A stretch of DNA of 64,000 bases from Lysobacter sp. Root916 (lineage in GTDB: Bacteria > Pseudomonadota > Gammaproteobacteria > Xanthomonadales > Xanthomonadaceae), in the NCBI RefSeq assembly GCF_001429785.1, contig NZ_LMJF01000001.1, positions 61,152 to 125,151 on the forward strand. Direction: 5' to 3'. The notes beneath the pieces are model-generated. The model worked only from the letters and a program-made list of their open reading frames with translations. It was not told the origin of the DNA and did no database searches. The translations under genes and the position numbers were made by a program. Of this stretch, positions 1-8,647 are shown in pieces; the first letter of the stretch is position 1, and every line of letters starts with the position of its first letter.

Positions 1-592
1 CGACTTCGACGACACCAGCAATGCCGCTCCGCAGGAAGACTGGTTCGGCGACGTGCTGGCTTCGGTCGGCATCATCGTCCCGCTGGGCCCGGAAGCCACC
101 GCTCCGGTCGCTCCGGCTCCGGTCGTGGCGCCGAACTGCGCCGACAAGGACGACGACGGCGATGGCGTGAACAACTGCGACGACAAGTGCCCCGGTTCGC
201 AGGCTGGCCAGACCATCGGTCCGGACGGCTGCCCGGTGCCGGTCTCGATCGACCTGAAGGGCGTGAACTTCGACTTCGACAAGGCCACGCTGCGTCCGGA
301 TTCGACCGCCATCCTCAACGAGGCCGTCGAGATCCTGAAGCGCAATCCGTCGCTGCGCGTCGAAGTCGCCGGTCACACCGACCAGTGCGGTAAGGACGCC
401 TACAACCAGAAGCTGTCCGAGCGTCGCGCTCAGACCGTGTACGACTACCTGACCAGCAACGGCGTGGAAGCGTCGCGTCTGGGCGGTCCGAACGGCTACG
501 GCGAAAGCCGTCCGCTGGAAGACAAGGGTCAGGCGTTCCCGGGCTGCAAGAGCGAGACCAACCGTCGCACCGAGCTGAACTCCCAGAACTAA
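1..592 (+). CDS. OmpA-family outer membrane protein, 3' part only
   Basis: This is the C-terminal part of an outer-membrane porin that anchors to peptidoglycan. The frame is open from base 2 and the true start lies before the window. A short segment typical of the end of a beta-barrel is followed by an Ala/Pro/Val linker and a calcium-binding thrombospondin type 3-like stretch rich in Asp and Cys (about bases 140-235). An OmpA_C domain then runs to the TAA. It contains the FDFDKATLRPDS strand and the peptidoglycan-binding signature GHTD followed by LSERRAQTV. Two Cys residues in the domain could form a disulphide. The gene is followed by a strong terminator. The family assignment is secure; the barrel is unseen. 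An alternative GTG start at 53 would leave only a truncated domain and is unlikely. Confidence 0.93.
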   Translation, partial: DFDDTSNAAPQEDWFGDVLASVGIIVPLGPEATAPVAPAPVVAPNCADKDDDGDGVNNCDDKCPGSQAGQTIGPDGCPVPVSIDLKGVNFDFDKATLRPDSTAILNEAVEILKRNPSLRVEVAGHTDQCGKDAYNQKLSERRAQTVYDYLTSNGVEASRLGGPNGYGESRPLEDKGQAFPGCKSETNRRTELNSQN

Positions 593-630
593 GGGATGCC
601 AGCCGGTTCTTCGGAACCCGCCGCAACACA

Positions 631-663
631 CGAAGCCCGGCCCAGTGCCGGGCTTCGTTTTTT
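631..663 (+). terminator. Rho-independent terminator after the OmpA gene
   Basis: A perfect 10-bp stem (CGAAGCCCGG with CCGGGCTTCG) closes a 7-base loop and is followed by six T. It ends the OmpA transcript. Confidence 0.92.
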
Positions 664-726
664 CGCGCGCGGCGGCGGGGAATGTGATCGCAACGGCGAA
701 ACCGCGGCTAGCGCACGCATGCGCGG

Positions 727-755
727 TTGTCCGATCCGCCCCCCGCGCCTACACT
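727..755 (+). promoter_or_regulatory. candidate sigma-70 promoter for the secreted protein at 817
   Basis: TTGTCC at 727-732 and TACACT at 750-755 are separated by exactly 17 bases. The start codon follows about 60 bases downstream. Only sequence match supports this. Confidence 0.45.
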
Positions 756-816
756 GCCCAGGTCGTGTCCGGACCCCGTCGGGACATCGCGACGGCCAGA
801 CCGGAGGAAGTTCGCC

Positions 817-1332
817 ATGCATCGTGTCCTAGCTGCAGCGCCGCTGCTGTTCATCGCTACGATCGCCCAAGCCGAAGTCGGCAACTGCGGTTCGATCACC
901 GCGCCCGCGCTGGCGGTGCAGCCGACCGTGATCGCGCCGATCGCGCCGGAACTGGTCGCCCCCAGCTATCAGCTCGGCTCGCCCACCGGCGTGCTTTCGC
1001 AGGCCCTGGACGAATCCCTGTCGGTGGACCGCGTGCTGCTGCGCATGCGCATCGAAGGCTGCAACCTGGCCAACGCCAAACCGGCCGCGGGCGGCATGCC
1101 GACCTCGAACGACCCGGCCGCGTACAAGCCCAAGACCCAGTTCGACAACACGCCCTGGCGCTTCGACATGAGCCAGGGCGGCAAGCGCATGACCGCCGAC
1201 GAATTCAGCGCCTGGATGAAGGCCAAGGGCGTGCGCGTGGCCAAGGGCGCCCCGGGCGCCGCCGCGCCCGCCCCGGCGCCGGCCCCCGTGGTCGAGGCGC
1301 CCAAGGACGAGAAGAAGGGCAAGAAGAAGTAA
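817..1332 (+). CDS. secreted hypothetical protein, paralogue 1 (171 aa)
   Basis: I do not recognise a named family. The ATG at 817 is chosen because GGAGG lies about ten bases upstream and the product then begins with a clean Sec signal peptide ending in IAQA. The mature protein has two Cys, a variable middle, and from about residue 103 a conserved module beginning YKPKTQFDNTPWRFDM and ending near VRVAKGAP. A Pro/Ala-rich linker and a Lys-rich tail follow. The same module ends the protein encoded at 2376, while the N-terminal halves differ, so the module is probably the functional unit. The location is probably the periplasm or outside the cell. The upstream GTG at 727 would destroy the signal peptide. 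Confidence 0.75.
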   Translation: MHRVLAAAPLLFIATIAQAEVGNCGSITAPALAVQPTVIAPIAPELVAPSYQLGSPTGVLSQALDESLSVDRVLLRMRIEGCNLANAKPAAGGMPTSNDPAAYKPKTQFDNTPWRFDMSQGGKRMTADEFSAWMKAKGVRVAKGAPGAAAPAPAPAPVVEAPKDEKKGKKK

Positions 1333-1399
1333 GCCCCGCGTCCGCGCGCGGTTCGCTCTCCCTCGCCGTCGAGGCCGCGCCACGCGCGCGGCCGTGCCC

Positions 1400-2146
1400 A
1401 TGACCACCTCGCCCCGTCACGGCCTCGCCCGCGTGCTGTCCAAGCAAGGCCTGTGCTCGCGTAGCGAAGCCGCGCGCTGGATCGCCGCCGGCCGGGTCGC
1501 GGTCGACGGCCGCGTGGTGCGCGATCCCGAGTTCCCGATCGCCAGCGCCCCGCGCGCCCGCCCGCGCATCGCCGTGGACGGGCGCGATATCGATCAGGCC
1601 GCGCGCCTGTACCTGATGCTCAACAAACCGCGCGGCCTGGTCACCAGCGCCCGCGACGAGCGCGGCCGCGACACCGTCTACCGGTGTTTCGACGGCGCGC
1701 TATGGCAGGGCGCGCCCTTGCCCTGGCTGGCGCCGGTGGGGCGCCTGGATCAGGCCAGCGAAGGCCTGCTGCTGTTCTGCAACGACCCCGAGTGGGCCGC
1801 GCGCATCACCGATCCCGAGCACGGGCCGGACAAGACCTATCACGTCCAGATCGACACGATTCCCGACGACGAGACGCTCGCGGCCCTGGTTGCCGGCGTG
1901 ATCGAGGAGGGCGTGGCGCTGCGCGCCAAGTCCGCGCGTCTGCTGCGCAGCGGCGAGAAGAACGCCTGGTTGGAAATCGTGCTCGACGAAGGCCGCAACC
2001 GCCAGATCCGCCGTCTGCTGGCCGCGTTCGACATCGGCGTGTTGCGCCTGCTGCGGGTGGCGATCGGCGAGTTGGTGCTGGGCGAACTCGGCAAGGGCCA
2101 GTGGCGCATGCTCGGCGCATCCGAGATCGCGCAACTCTCGCGCTGA
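1400..2146 (+). CDS. RsuA/RluB-family pseudouridine synthase
   Basis: This enzyme isomerises a uridine to pseudouridine in rRNA or tRNA. An N-terminal S4 RNA-binding domain covers about residues 8-65 and a catalytic domain follows. The catalytic Asp is D117 in GRLDQASEGLLLF. The family RNRQIRR-type motif near the C-terminus and the LNKPRG strand are both present. The length of 248 residues fits RsuA/RluB/RluE-type enzymes. ATG at 1400 is used; a GTG two codons upstream (1394) is equally possible. The gene sits between two paralogous secreted-protein genes with which it has no obvious link. Which RNA position it modifies cannot be read from sequence. Confidence 0.9.
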   Translation: MTTSPRHGLARVLSKQGLCSRSEAARWIAAGRVAVDGRVVRDPEFPIASAPRARPRIAVDGRDIDQAARLYLMLNKPRGLVTSARDERGRDTVYRCFDGALWQGAPLPWLAPVGRLDQASEGLLLFCNDPEWAARITDPEHGPDKTYHVQIDTIPDDETLAALVAGVIEEGVALRAKSARLLRSGEKNAWLEIVLDEGRNRQIRRLLAAFDIGVLRLLRVAIGELVLGELGKGQWRMLGASEIAQLSR

Positions 2147-2310
2147 TGCGCATTCGCGCCGGCCGAATCGCCGCGAAGACTTAACCGACGCGTCGCCTGC
2201 CCGAAAAAAACGTGCGCTGCTGCGGCATCGCTACGTGCGCGCGCGCCGCGATCGCGACATCGCCGAGCGCGCATGCGCGGGATTGTGGCGGAGCGCACCG
2301 TTTACCACCT

Positions 2311-2337
2311 TTGAGTTGCGATCAGCGCACCTAGACT
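2311..2337 (+). promoter_or_regulatory. weak candidate promoter for the gene at 2376
   Basis: TTGAGT at 2311-2316 and TAGACT at 2332-2337 have a short spacer of 15 bases. The start codon is 38 bases beyond the -10. Confidence 0.3.
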
Positions 2338-2375
2338 CCCCCGGGACCGATACCTGGACTTGGGGAGTGAGCGAC

Positions 2376-2876
2376 ATGCGCAAGATCGTGATGGCTCTGC
2401 CGCTGCTGCTGTGCGCGAACTGGCTGGGCGCGCAGGAGGTGCCGTGCCGCGGCGCCGATGCTCCGGCCGCGCAGGCCGAAGTTGCGTTGCTGCTGGAAAC
2501 GGCCGCGGCCTCGCCCAAGCTCGCGCGCCGCTCGAGCGCGCACGCCGACGGCCCGCTCGCGCAGGCTTTCGGCCGGGTCGAACCGCTGTCGCCCTCGCTC
2601 GCGCCTTCGCCGTTGGGCGCCTGCACGCAGCTGAGCGCGCGCCGCGACAAGCGCAAGCGCGGCGGCAGCGCCGCCGCCGCCGCACCGACGGCTTACAAGC
2701 CCAAGACCCGCTACGACAACACGCCCTGGCGCTTCAACATGGAGCAGAACGGCAAGCGCATGACCGCCGACGAGTTTGACGCCTGGATGAAGGCCAAGGG
2801 CGTGCGCGTGGCCACGGGCGCGCCGGCGCCGGTGCGCAAGGAAGACAAGCGCCGCCGCATCGCGCGCGAACGTTGA
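2376..2876 (+). CDS. secreted hypothetical protein, paralogue 2 (166 aa)
   Basis: This is a paralogue of the product at 817. Starting at the ATG at 2376 gives a signal peptide ending WLGAQ. The middle is Ala/Arg-rich and unlike paralogue 1. From about residue 107 the shared module appears (YKPKTRYDNTPWRFNM, then GKRMTADEFDAWMKAKG), followed by a basic tail rich in Lys and Arg. The DNA coding for the module is also very similar in the two genes, which suggests a fairly recent duplication or gene conversion limited to the 3' end. The function is unknown. The longer open frame from 2235 has no signal peptide and no ribosome site and was not used. Confidence 0.75.
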   Translation: MRKIVMALPLLLCANWLGAQEVPCRGADAPAAQAEVALLLETAAASPKLARRSSAHADGPLAQAFGRVEPLSPSLAPSPLGACTQLSARRDKRKRGGSAAAAAPTAYKPKTRYDNTPWRFNMEQNGKRMTADEFDAWMKAKGVRVATGAPAPVRKEDKRRRIARER

Positions 2877-3342
2877 CGGCGGCGCTCGCGTCGAGAACGC
2901 GCAGAAGGCGCCGCGTGCTCGAACGCCGAGTGGCCGCGTTCGCTCGCCGTAGGCCAGGGCGGATGTGTCTACGCGTCGCAGCGACGCGGGTGGCCGAAGC
3001 ATGCCCTGCGCGATCGCTATCCCTCGACTGGCGCGACTAGGCCCGCGCCGCATCGGCGTGCGCACGATCCATTCGCGCATTCGCGGCGTCAGACACTGGT
3101 CGCGCGCCACGCGCTTCGGCTAGGCTGCCGTCGCCGCCCCGGTCGCGCCTCCGCGCCGCCGCGCCGGCCGCGTCCATGACGGGCGCGCTATCCGCACAAG
3201 GAGGTGGCCGCCGGCCCGGATCGCCCGATCCGCAATCAGACCGGCATCGACGACTCATGCAGTACCCGGCCCGCCCGTTGCGGCGCCGGCGCCTCACCGC
3301 GCGCACGATTGCGCGCTTCCCCCAATCTCATGGAGAGCATTC
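2877..3342. other. intergenic region, no gene recognised
   Basis: This 466-base stretch shows short open frames in several frames but none with a convincing start, ribosome site or recognisable product. A small hairpin (ACGCGTCGCAGCGACGCG) lies near 2972. The 5' signals of the gene at 3343 must lie at its right end. Confidence 0.5.
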
Positions 3343-3837
3343 ATGCGTCATACCCCCAAGTCCGCCCTGCAAGCCCTGCTGATGCTGCTGATGTTGGCGT
3401 TGGCTCCGCTGGTCTCGGCCGATCCGGTCGTCGCCAACCAGAAGCTGCAATTGGCCAAGCTGAACTTCGCCCAGGTCCAACTGCAGCACCAGATCGGCCA
3501 GATGCATGCCAGCGCCGGCCGCATCAACGAGGCCCGCGCGGCCTTCGCCGCGGCCAACGTCAATGGCCAGATGCTGACCGTGTCGCTGCTGCAGCTGAAG
3601 CAGGAAAACCAGCTGACCTACAACAACGGTCAGTACATCAACGGCCCGGCCCAGCAGCGTGCGGTGATGCAGACCGAACTGGCCAGCATCAACTCGCAGC
3701 AGTTGAGCATCGATTTCGCCGTGCTGCAGCAGCAGCCGACCTCGCAGGTCTATCTGTCGCGCGCGCAAATCGATCTGCTGATGCTCACCCAGAGCATGTT
3801 GCGGGTCGAGCAGGAAATGATCGCGGCGCAGCAGTAA
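3343..3837 (+). CDS. secreted helical hypothetical protein (164 aa)
   Basis: No family is recognised. GGAGAG lies six bases before the ATG. A hydrophobic signal peptide (residues 1 to about 26) ends VSADP. The mature part is almost entirely predicted alpha-helix, rich in Gln, Ala, Leu and Asn, with heptad-like spacing, and contains no Cys. It therefore looks like a small coiled-coil or helical-bundle protein of the periplasm. It stands alone, followed by a hairpin shared with the convergent kbl gene. Confidence 0.7.
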   Translation: MRHTPKSALQALLMLLMLALAPLVSADPVVANQKLQLAKLNFAQVQLQHQIGQMHASAGRINEARAAFAAANVNGQMLTVSLLQLKQENQLTYNNGQYINGPAQQRAVMQTELASINSQQLSIDFAVLQQQPTSQVYLSRAQIDLLMLTQSMLRVEQEMIAAQQ

Positions 3838-3847
3838 GCGCCCGATG

Positions 3848-3876
3848 CGACGGGCCGCCCTGGCGGCGGCCCGTCG
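3848..3876. terminator. bidirectional hairpin between convergent genes
   Basis: A perfect 12-bp GC-rich stem (CGACGGGCCGCC with its complement) closes a 5-base loop. It lies between the gene at 3343 and kbl. The T-run is poor on both strands. Confidence 0.65.
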
Positions 3877-3906
3877 TTACGCGTTTATGGCGTCGCCATG
3901 GCCGCT

Positions 3907-5100
3907 TCAGGCTGCGATCACGCCCAGCTCGCGGCCGATCTTCGCGAACGCCGCGATCGCGCGGTCCAGATGCTCGCGGGTGTGCGCCGCCGACATCTGG
4001 GTGCGGATGCGCGCCTGGCCCTGCGGCACGACGGGGAAGAAGAAGCCGATCGCGTAGATGCCCTCTTCGAGCAGGCGCGTGGCGAACTTCTGCGCCAGCG
4101 GTGCGTCGTACAGCATCACCGGGGCGATCGGGTGCACCCCGGGCTTGATGTCGAAGCCGGCCTGGGTCATTCGCTCGCGGAAGTATGCGGTGTTCTCGGC
4201 CAGGCGCTCGCGCAGCTCGCCGGCGGCCGACAGCATCTCGAAGGCCTTGATCCCGGCCGCGACCACGTGCGGCGGCAGCGAATTGGAGAACAGGTAGGGG
4301 CGCGAGCGCTGGCGCAGCAGTTCGATCACTTCCTTGCGCGCGGTGGTGAAGCCGCCGAGCGCGCCGCCCATGGCCTTGCCCAGGGTGCCGGTGTAGATAT
4401 CGATGCCGTCCATCGCGCCCTTGACCTCGGCCGAACCGCGGCCGCTGGCGCCGAGGAAGCCGGTGGCATGGCATTCGTCGATGTGAACCAGGGCGTTGTA
4501 CTTGCGCGCCAGGGCGACGATCTCGTCCAGCGGCGCGATGAAGCCGTCCATCGAGAACACGCCGTCGCTGGTGATCAGCTTGGTCTTGCAGCCGGCCGCG
4601 TCGGCGGCCTGCAGCTGCTTCTCCAGGTCGGCCATGTCGCAATTGGCGTAGCGGAAGCGCTTGGCCTTGCACAGGCGCACGCCGTCGATGATCGAGGCGT
4701 GGTTGAGCGCGTCGGAGATGATCGCGTCGTGCTCGTCCAGCAGCGGCTCGAACAGGCCGCCGTTGGCGTCGAAGCAGGCCGCGTACAGGATCGTGTCTTC
4801 GGTGCCGAAGAAGTCCGCGATGGTCTTCTCGAGCTGCTTGTGCAGGTCCTGGGTGCCGCAGATGAAACGCACCGAAGCCATGCCGAAGCCGTGGCTGTCC
4901 AGCGCGTCCTTGGCCGCCTGGATCACGTCGGGATGGTCGGCCAGGCCCAGGTAGTTGTTGGCGCAGAAGTTCAGCACCGTGCGGCCGTCGGCGAGGGTGA
5001 TCTCGGCCGACTGCGGGCTGGTGATCACGCGCTCGGACTTGAACAGCCCGGCGGCGCGGATTTCGTCGAGGGTGTCGGCGTAACGCTGGGTCAGGGACAT
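3907..5100 (-). CDS. kbl: glycine C-acetyltransferase (2-amino-3-ketobutyrate CoA ligase)
   Basis: This is a PLP enzyme that cleaves 2-amino-3-ketobutyrate with CoA to glycine and acetyl-CoA, the second step of threonine degradation through tdh. The product has 397 residues, the usual family length. The PLP Schiff-base lysine is K242 in [10 protein letters not shown]. The family blocks [23 protein letters not shown] and [12 protein letters not shown] are intact. The start at 5100 ([11 protein letters not shown]) matches the family; a start 13 codons upstream would use codons inside the intergenic repeat. The gene lies downstream of tdh on the same strand across a 111-base gap filled by an inverted repeat, so the two are probably cotranscribed. 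Confidence 0.97.
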   Translation of the reverse strand: MSLTQRYADTLDEIRAAGLFKSERVITSPQSAEITLADGRTVLNFCANNYLGLADHPDVIQAAKDALDSHGFGMASVRFICGTQDLHKQLEKTIADFFGTEDTILYAACFDANGGLFEPLLDEHDAIISDALNHASIIDGVRLCKAKRFRYANCDMADLEKQLQAADAAGCKTKLITSDGVFSMDGFIAPLDEIVALARKYNALVHIDECHATGFLGASGRGSAEVKGAMDGIDIYTGTLGKAMGGALGGFTTARKEVIELLRQRSRPYLFSNSLPPHVVAAGIKAFEMLSAAGELRERLAENTAYFRERMTQAGFDIKPGVHPIAPVMLYDAPLAQKFATRLLEEGIYAIGFFFPVVPQGQARIRTQMSAAHTREHLDRAIAAFAKIGRELGVIAA

Positions 5101-5104
5101 AGAG

Positions 5105-5206
5105 GCCGGGATTCGAGATTGGGGATTAGGGATGGGCAAAGCGAAGCGGGAGGGTTCGGCGAAGTTCGCTTTTGCGAATCTCCAATCCCGAATCCCAAAT
5201 CCCGGC
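5105..5206. repeat. inverted repeat built of GGGATTN heptamers
   Basis: The left arm (5105-5133) and right arm (5177-5206) are inverted copies of a sequence made of 7-base units of the type GGGATTN (for example GGGATTCGAGATTGGGGATT). The roughly 43-base centre also has partial symmetry. It fills the gap between tdh and kbl and could form a long hairpin in their transcript. Similar GGGATT-rich repeats are, to my knowledge, common between genes in Xanthomonadaceae. Confidence 0.75.
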
Positions 5207-5211
5207 CTGCA

Positions 5212-6246
5212 TCAGTTCCAGCTCAACACGACCTTGCCGGCCTTGCCGGCTTCCATCAGGTCGAAGCCCTTTTGGAAATCGTCGATCGGCAACTGGTGGG
5301 TGAGCACCTTGCCGAGCGGGAAACCGCCCAGCACCAGCTGGGTCATCTTGTACCAGGTCTCGTACATCTTGCGGCCGTACATACCGTGCAAGGTCAAGCC
5401 CTTGAAGATGATCTTGTCCCAGTCCGCGCCCGCGCCCTTGGGCATGATGCCGAGCATGGCGATCTTGCCGCCGTGGTACATGCAGTCGAGCATGTCGTTG
5501 AAGGCGCGTGGGTTGCCGCTCATTTCCAGGCCGACGTCGAAGCCTTCCATGTGCAGGTCGGCCATCACGTCCTTCAGCGACTGATTGGCGACGTTGACCA
5601 CGCGGGTGGCGCCCATGTCGGCGGCCAGCTTGAGGCGGAAATCGTTGACGTCGGTGACCACCACGTTGCGCGCGCCGATGTGCTTGCAGATGCCGGCGGC
5701 GATGATGCCGATCGGGCCCGCGCCGGTGATCAGCACGTCCTCGCCGACCACGTCGAATTCCAGCGCGCAGTGCGCGGCGTTGCCGTAGGGGTCGAAGAAA
5801 GCGGCCAGCTCGCTCGGGATCTGGTCGGGGATCGGCCACAGATTGCTGGCCGGCATCACGATGTACTCGGCGAACGCGCCGTTGCGGTTCACGCCGATGC
5901 CGACTGTGTTCGGGCACAGGTGCTGGCGTCCGCCGCGGCAGTTGCGGCAGTGGCCGCAGACGATGTGGCCTTCGGCCGAGACGCGCTGACCGATCGTGTA
6001 GCCGGACACGCCGGCGCCCAGCTCGACCACGCGGCCGACGAACTCGTGGCCGATCACCAGGCCGGGCTGGATGGTGCGCTGGCTCCACTCGTCCCACAGA
6101 TAGATGTGCAGGTCGGTGCCGCAGATCGCGGTCTTCTCGAGCTTGATCAGGACCTCGTTCGGGCCCGGCGCGGGCACCGGCACCTGTTCCATCCAGATGC
6201 CCTTGCCGGCTTCGCGCTTGACCAATGCCTTCATCGTTTGCGTCAT
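5212..6246 (-). CDS. tdh: L-threonine 3-dehydrogenase
   Basis: This is a zinc- and NAD-dependent medium-chain dehydrogenase that oxidises L-threonine to 2-amino-3-ketobutyrate, which Kbl then cleaves. The length of 344 residues is close to the family norm. Catalytic zinc ligands C42 (ICGTDLH) and H67/E68 (GHEFVG) are present. The structural zinc cluster C97, C100, C103, C111 is complete. The Rossmann motif ITGAGPIG follows. ATG at 6246 is used; a second ATG four codons later ([10 protein letters not shown]) is closer to the usual family N-terminus. It is the first gene of the probable tdh-kbl operon, with a TATAAT about 50 bases upstream. Confidence 0.97.
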   Translation of the reverse strand: MTQTMKALVKREAGKGIWMEQVPVPAPGPNEVLIKLEKTAICGTDLHIYLWDEWSQRTIQPGLVIGHEFVGRVVELGAGVSGYTIGQRVSAEGHIVCGHCRNCRGGRQHLCPNTVGIGVNRNGAFAEYIVMPASNLWPIPDQIPSELAAFFDPYGNAAHCALEFDVVGEDVLITGAGPIGIIAAGICKHIGARNVVVTDVNDFRLKLAADMGATRVVNVANQSLKDVMADLHMEGFDVGLEMSGNPRAFNDMLDCMYHGGKIAMLGIMPKGAGADWDKIIFKGLTLHGMYGRKMYETWYKMTQLVLGGFPLGKVLTHQLPIDDFQKGFDLMEAGKAGKVVLSWN

Positions 6247-6294
6247 GGGGTGCTTGCCTTCGAGTGCCGCGCGGAGGCGCGGAAAGAGGCCGAA

Positions 6295-6300
6295 ATTATA
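6295..6300 (-). promoter_or_regulatory. candidate -10 box for tdh
   Basis: A perfect TATAAT on the minus strand lies 48 bases before the tdh start. No good -35 is visible. Confidence 0.45.
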
Positions 6301-6390
6301 CGCCCCGGACCCGCGCCGGGGCCCGCCCGGGTTTGCCCGGTCCGGTCCGCATCGCCTATCGTCGCCGCTTCCCTGCGATCCGGATCGACC

Positions 6391-8544
6391 ATGCGCCCCC
6401 GTCTGTTAGCCCTGTCCCTGGCCCTGTGCGCCGCGCCCGCCCATTCCGATGAAGGCATGTGGATGCCCTCGCAGCTGCCGGAGATCGCCGGACAGCTACG
6501 CGCGGCCGGCTTCCAAGGCCAGCCGGGCGACCTGGCCGAACTGGCCAAGCCGCCGATGAACGCCGTGGTCAAGGTCGGCGGCGCCACCGGCGCCTTCGTC
6601 TCCGCCGACGGCCTGGTGCTGACCAACCACCACGTCGCCTTCGGCGTGATCCAGTACAACGCCAAGCCCGAGCGCGACCTGATCGGCCAGGGCTACATCG
6701 CCGCCGACCGCGCCGCCGAGTTGCCGGCCAATCCCGACTACCGCGTGCTGGTCACCACCGGCTTCGACAAGATCACCGACCGCATCCTCGCCGACGCGCG
6801 CGGCAAGCGCGGCCGCGCCTACTACGATGCGGTCGACGCCGCGACCAAGGCCGCCGTGGCCGACTGCGAACGCGAGCCGGGCGTGCGCTGCAGCGTCGCC
6901 AACATGTACTACGGCACCGACTTCTACCTGATCCGCCAGCTCGAACTGCGCGACATCCGCCTGGTCTACGCGCCGCCCAACAGCATCGGCAACTACGGCG
7001 ACGAGATCGACAACTTCGTCTGGCCGCGCCACAGCGGCGACTTCACCCTGCTGCGCGCCTATGTCGGCCGCGACGGCAAGCCGGCCGATTACTCGCCCGA
7101 CAACGTGCCCTACCAGCCGCCGGGCCATCTGCAGGTGTCCACCGATCCGGTGCGCGAAGGCGATTACGCGATGCTGGCCGGCTATCCGGGCGTGACCTTC
7201 CGCCATCGCATGGCCTCCGAGTTCAAGCAACAGATCGAATGGCAGCTGCCCTCGCGGGTGGCGCTGTTCGATCGCCTGATCGGTGTGGTCGAGCGTGCGA
7301 CCGCGAACGATCCCGCCGCCAAGGTGCTGTACGCGGCCCAGGTCGCCAGCGCCAAGAACACCCTCAAGCGCGCCCAGGGCGAGCTCGACGGCCTGCGCCG
7401 CAGCGATGCGGTGCGCGTGCGCGCGCAGGACGAAGCCGCGATGCTGGCCTGGCTGGGCCAGCAGCGCGATGCCAAGGCGATCCGCGCCGACATCGACGCC
7501 GCCCAGCAGGTGCTGGACGCGGCCGCCAAGACCGCCGAGCGCGACCAGCTGCTGACCGCGATCCGCAGCCAGAGCCAGCTGCTGCGCGCCGCGATCACCT
7601 TGCAGCGACTGGCGGCCGAGCGCGCCAAGCCCGACGCGCAGCGCGAGTCCGGCTATCAGCAGCGCGACGAAACCCTGATCGCCGGCCAGCTCAAGCAGGT
7701 CCAGCGCCGTTATGCGCCGAGCGTCGAAAAGCAACTGCTGCGCGACCTGCTGATCCAGTACCAGGGCCTGCCCAAGGACCAGCGCGTCGCCGAGTTCGAC
7801 GCGGTGTTCGCGGGCGCCGATGCGGACGGACTGCAAGCCGCGCTCGACACCTTGTACGCCGGCAGCAAACTCGGCGACGAAGCCGAACGCCTGCGCCTGA
7901 TGAACGCACCGGCCGCCGAATTGCAGGCCTCAGACGACAGCCTGCTCAAGGCCGCCGCCGCGCTGATGCCGGCGCTGCTGCGCCTGGAACAGGACAGCAA
8001 GAGCCGCGAAGGCGAACTGCTGCGCCTGCGTCCCGCCTACATGCGCGCGCTGATCGGCTACCGCAAATCGCAGGGCCGCGCGGTCTATCCGGACGCCAAC
8101 TCCACCTTGCGCGTGAGCTACGGCAAGGTCAGCGCGATGGACCCGCGCGACGGCGTGCGTTATCGCCCGCTGACCACCGTCCAAGGCATCCTCGAGAAGC
8201 ACACCGGCGCGGAGCCGTTCGACGCACCGCAGACCTTGCGCGCAGCGATCGCCAAGGGCGATTTCGGCAGCACGGCCGACCCCGAACTCAAGACCCAGAC
8301 CGTCGATTTCCTGACCAACCTGGACACCACCGGCGGCAATTCCGGCTCGCCGGTGTTGGATGCGCATGGCAAGTTGATCGGCCTGAACTTCGACAGCAAC
8401 TGGGAAGCGGTGAGCGCCAGCTGGATGTTCGATCCGCGCTACAAGCGCGCGATCCACGTCGACATGCGCTACCTGCGCTGGCTGCTGGCCAAGGTCTATC
8501 CGGCCCCGCACCTGCTCAAGGAAATGCAGTTGCCGGCCGAATAA
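6391..8544 (+). CDS. S46-family dipeptidyl-peptidase, DPP11-type predicted
   Basis: This is a periplasmic serine exopeptidase that releases dipeptides from peptide N-termini. It has 717 residues with a signal peptide ending APAHS. The chymotrypsin-like triad is visible: His in TNHHVAFG (residue 80/81), Asp217 in WPRHSGDF, and Ser651 in TGGNSGSPV. The substrate-determining position 18 residues after the Ser is Ser669 (FDSNWE). In the published scheme for this family, Gly there marks DPP7 (hydrophobic P1) and Arg or Ser marks DPP11 (Asp/Glu P1), so an acidic-specific enzyme is predicted. ATG at 6391 is the only start giving a signal peptide; the open frame extends far upstream by chance. It is followed 103 bases later by a paralogue. 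Confidence 0.93.
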   Translation: MRPRLLALSLALCAAPAHSDEGMWMPSQLPEIAGQLRAAGFQGQPGDLAELAKPPMNAVVKVGGATGAFVSADGLVLTNHHVAFGVIQYNAKPERDLIGQGYIAADRAAELPANPDYRVLVTTGFDKITDRILADARGKRGRAYYDAVDAATKAAVADCEREPGVRCSVANMYYGTDFYLIRQLELRDIRLVYAPPNSIGNYGDEIDNFVWPRHSGDFTLLRAYVGRDGKPADYSPDNVPYQPPGHLQVSTDPVREGDYAMLAGYPGVTFRHRMASEFKQQIEWQLPSRVALFDRLIGVVERATANDPAAKVLYAAQVASAKNTLKRAQGELDGLRRSDAVRVRAQDEAAMLAWLGQQRDAKAIRADIDAAQQVLDAAAKTAERDQLLTAIRSQSQLLRAAITLQRLAAERAKPDAQRESGYQQRDETLIAGQLKQVQRRYAPSVEKQLLRDLLIQYQGLPKDQRVAEFDAVFAGADADGLQAALDTLYAGSKLGDEAERLRLMNAPAAELQASDDSLLKAAAALMPALLRLEQDSKSREGELLRLRPAYMRALIGYRKSQGRAVYPDANSTLRVSYGKVSAMDPRDGVRYRPLTTVQGILEKHTGAEPFDAPQTLRAAIAKGDFGSTADPELKTQTVDFLTNLDTTGGNSGSPVLDAHGKLIGLNFDSNWEAVSASWMFDPRYKRAIHVDMRYLRWLLAKVYPAPHLLKEMQLPAE

Positions 8545-8567
8545 GCCGCATCGGCAAAACCTGAACA

Positions 8568-8597
8568 GCCCGGGCAGGACTTTCGTCATGCCCGGGC
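8568..8597 (+). terminator. hairpin between the two S46 peptidase genes
   Basis: GCCCGGGCA and TGCCCGGGC form a 9-bp stem with a 12-base loop. There is no T-run, so it may be an attenuator or a palindromic repeat rather than a full terminator. Confidence 0.4.
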
Positions 8598-8647
8598 CCA
8601 CCCCCGGCGGGCTAGACTCGCCGGTCGATTAGCGCAAGGAGTGTTGC

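Noticed and set aside
3898-6390. Plus-strand open frame joined upstream to the first S46 peptidase (1548 codons in all)
   Set aside because: The part before 6391 is antisense to kbl and tdh. The signal peptide and start at 6391 mark the real N-terminus.
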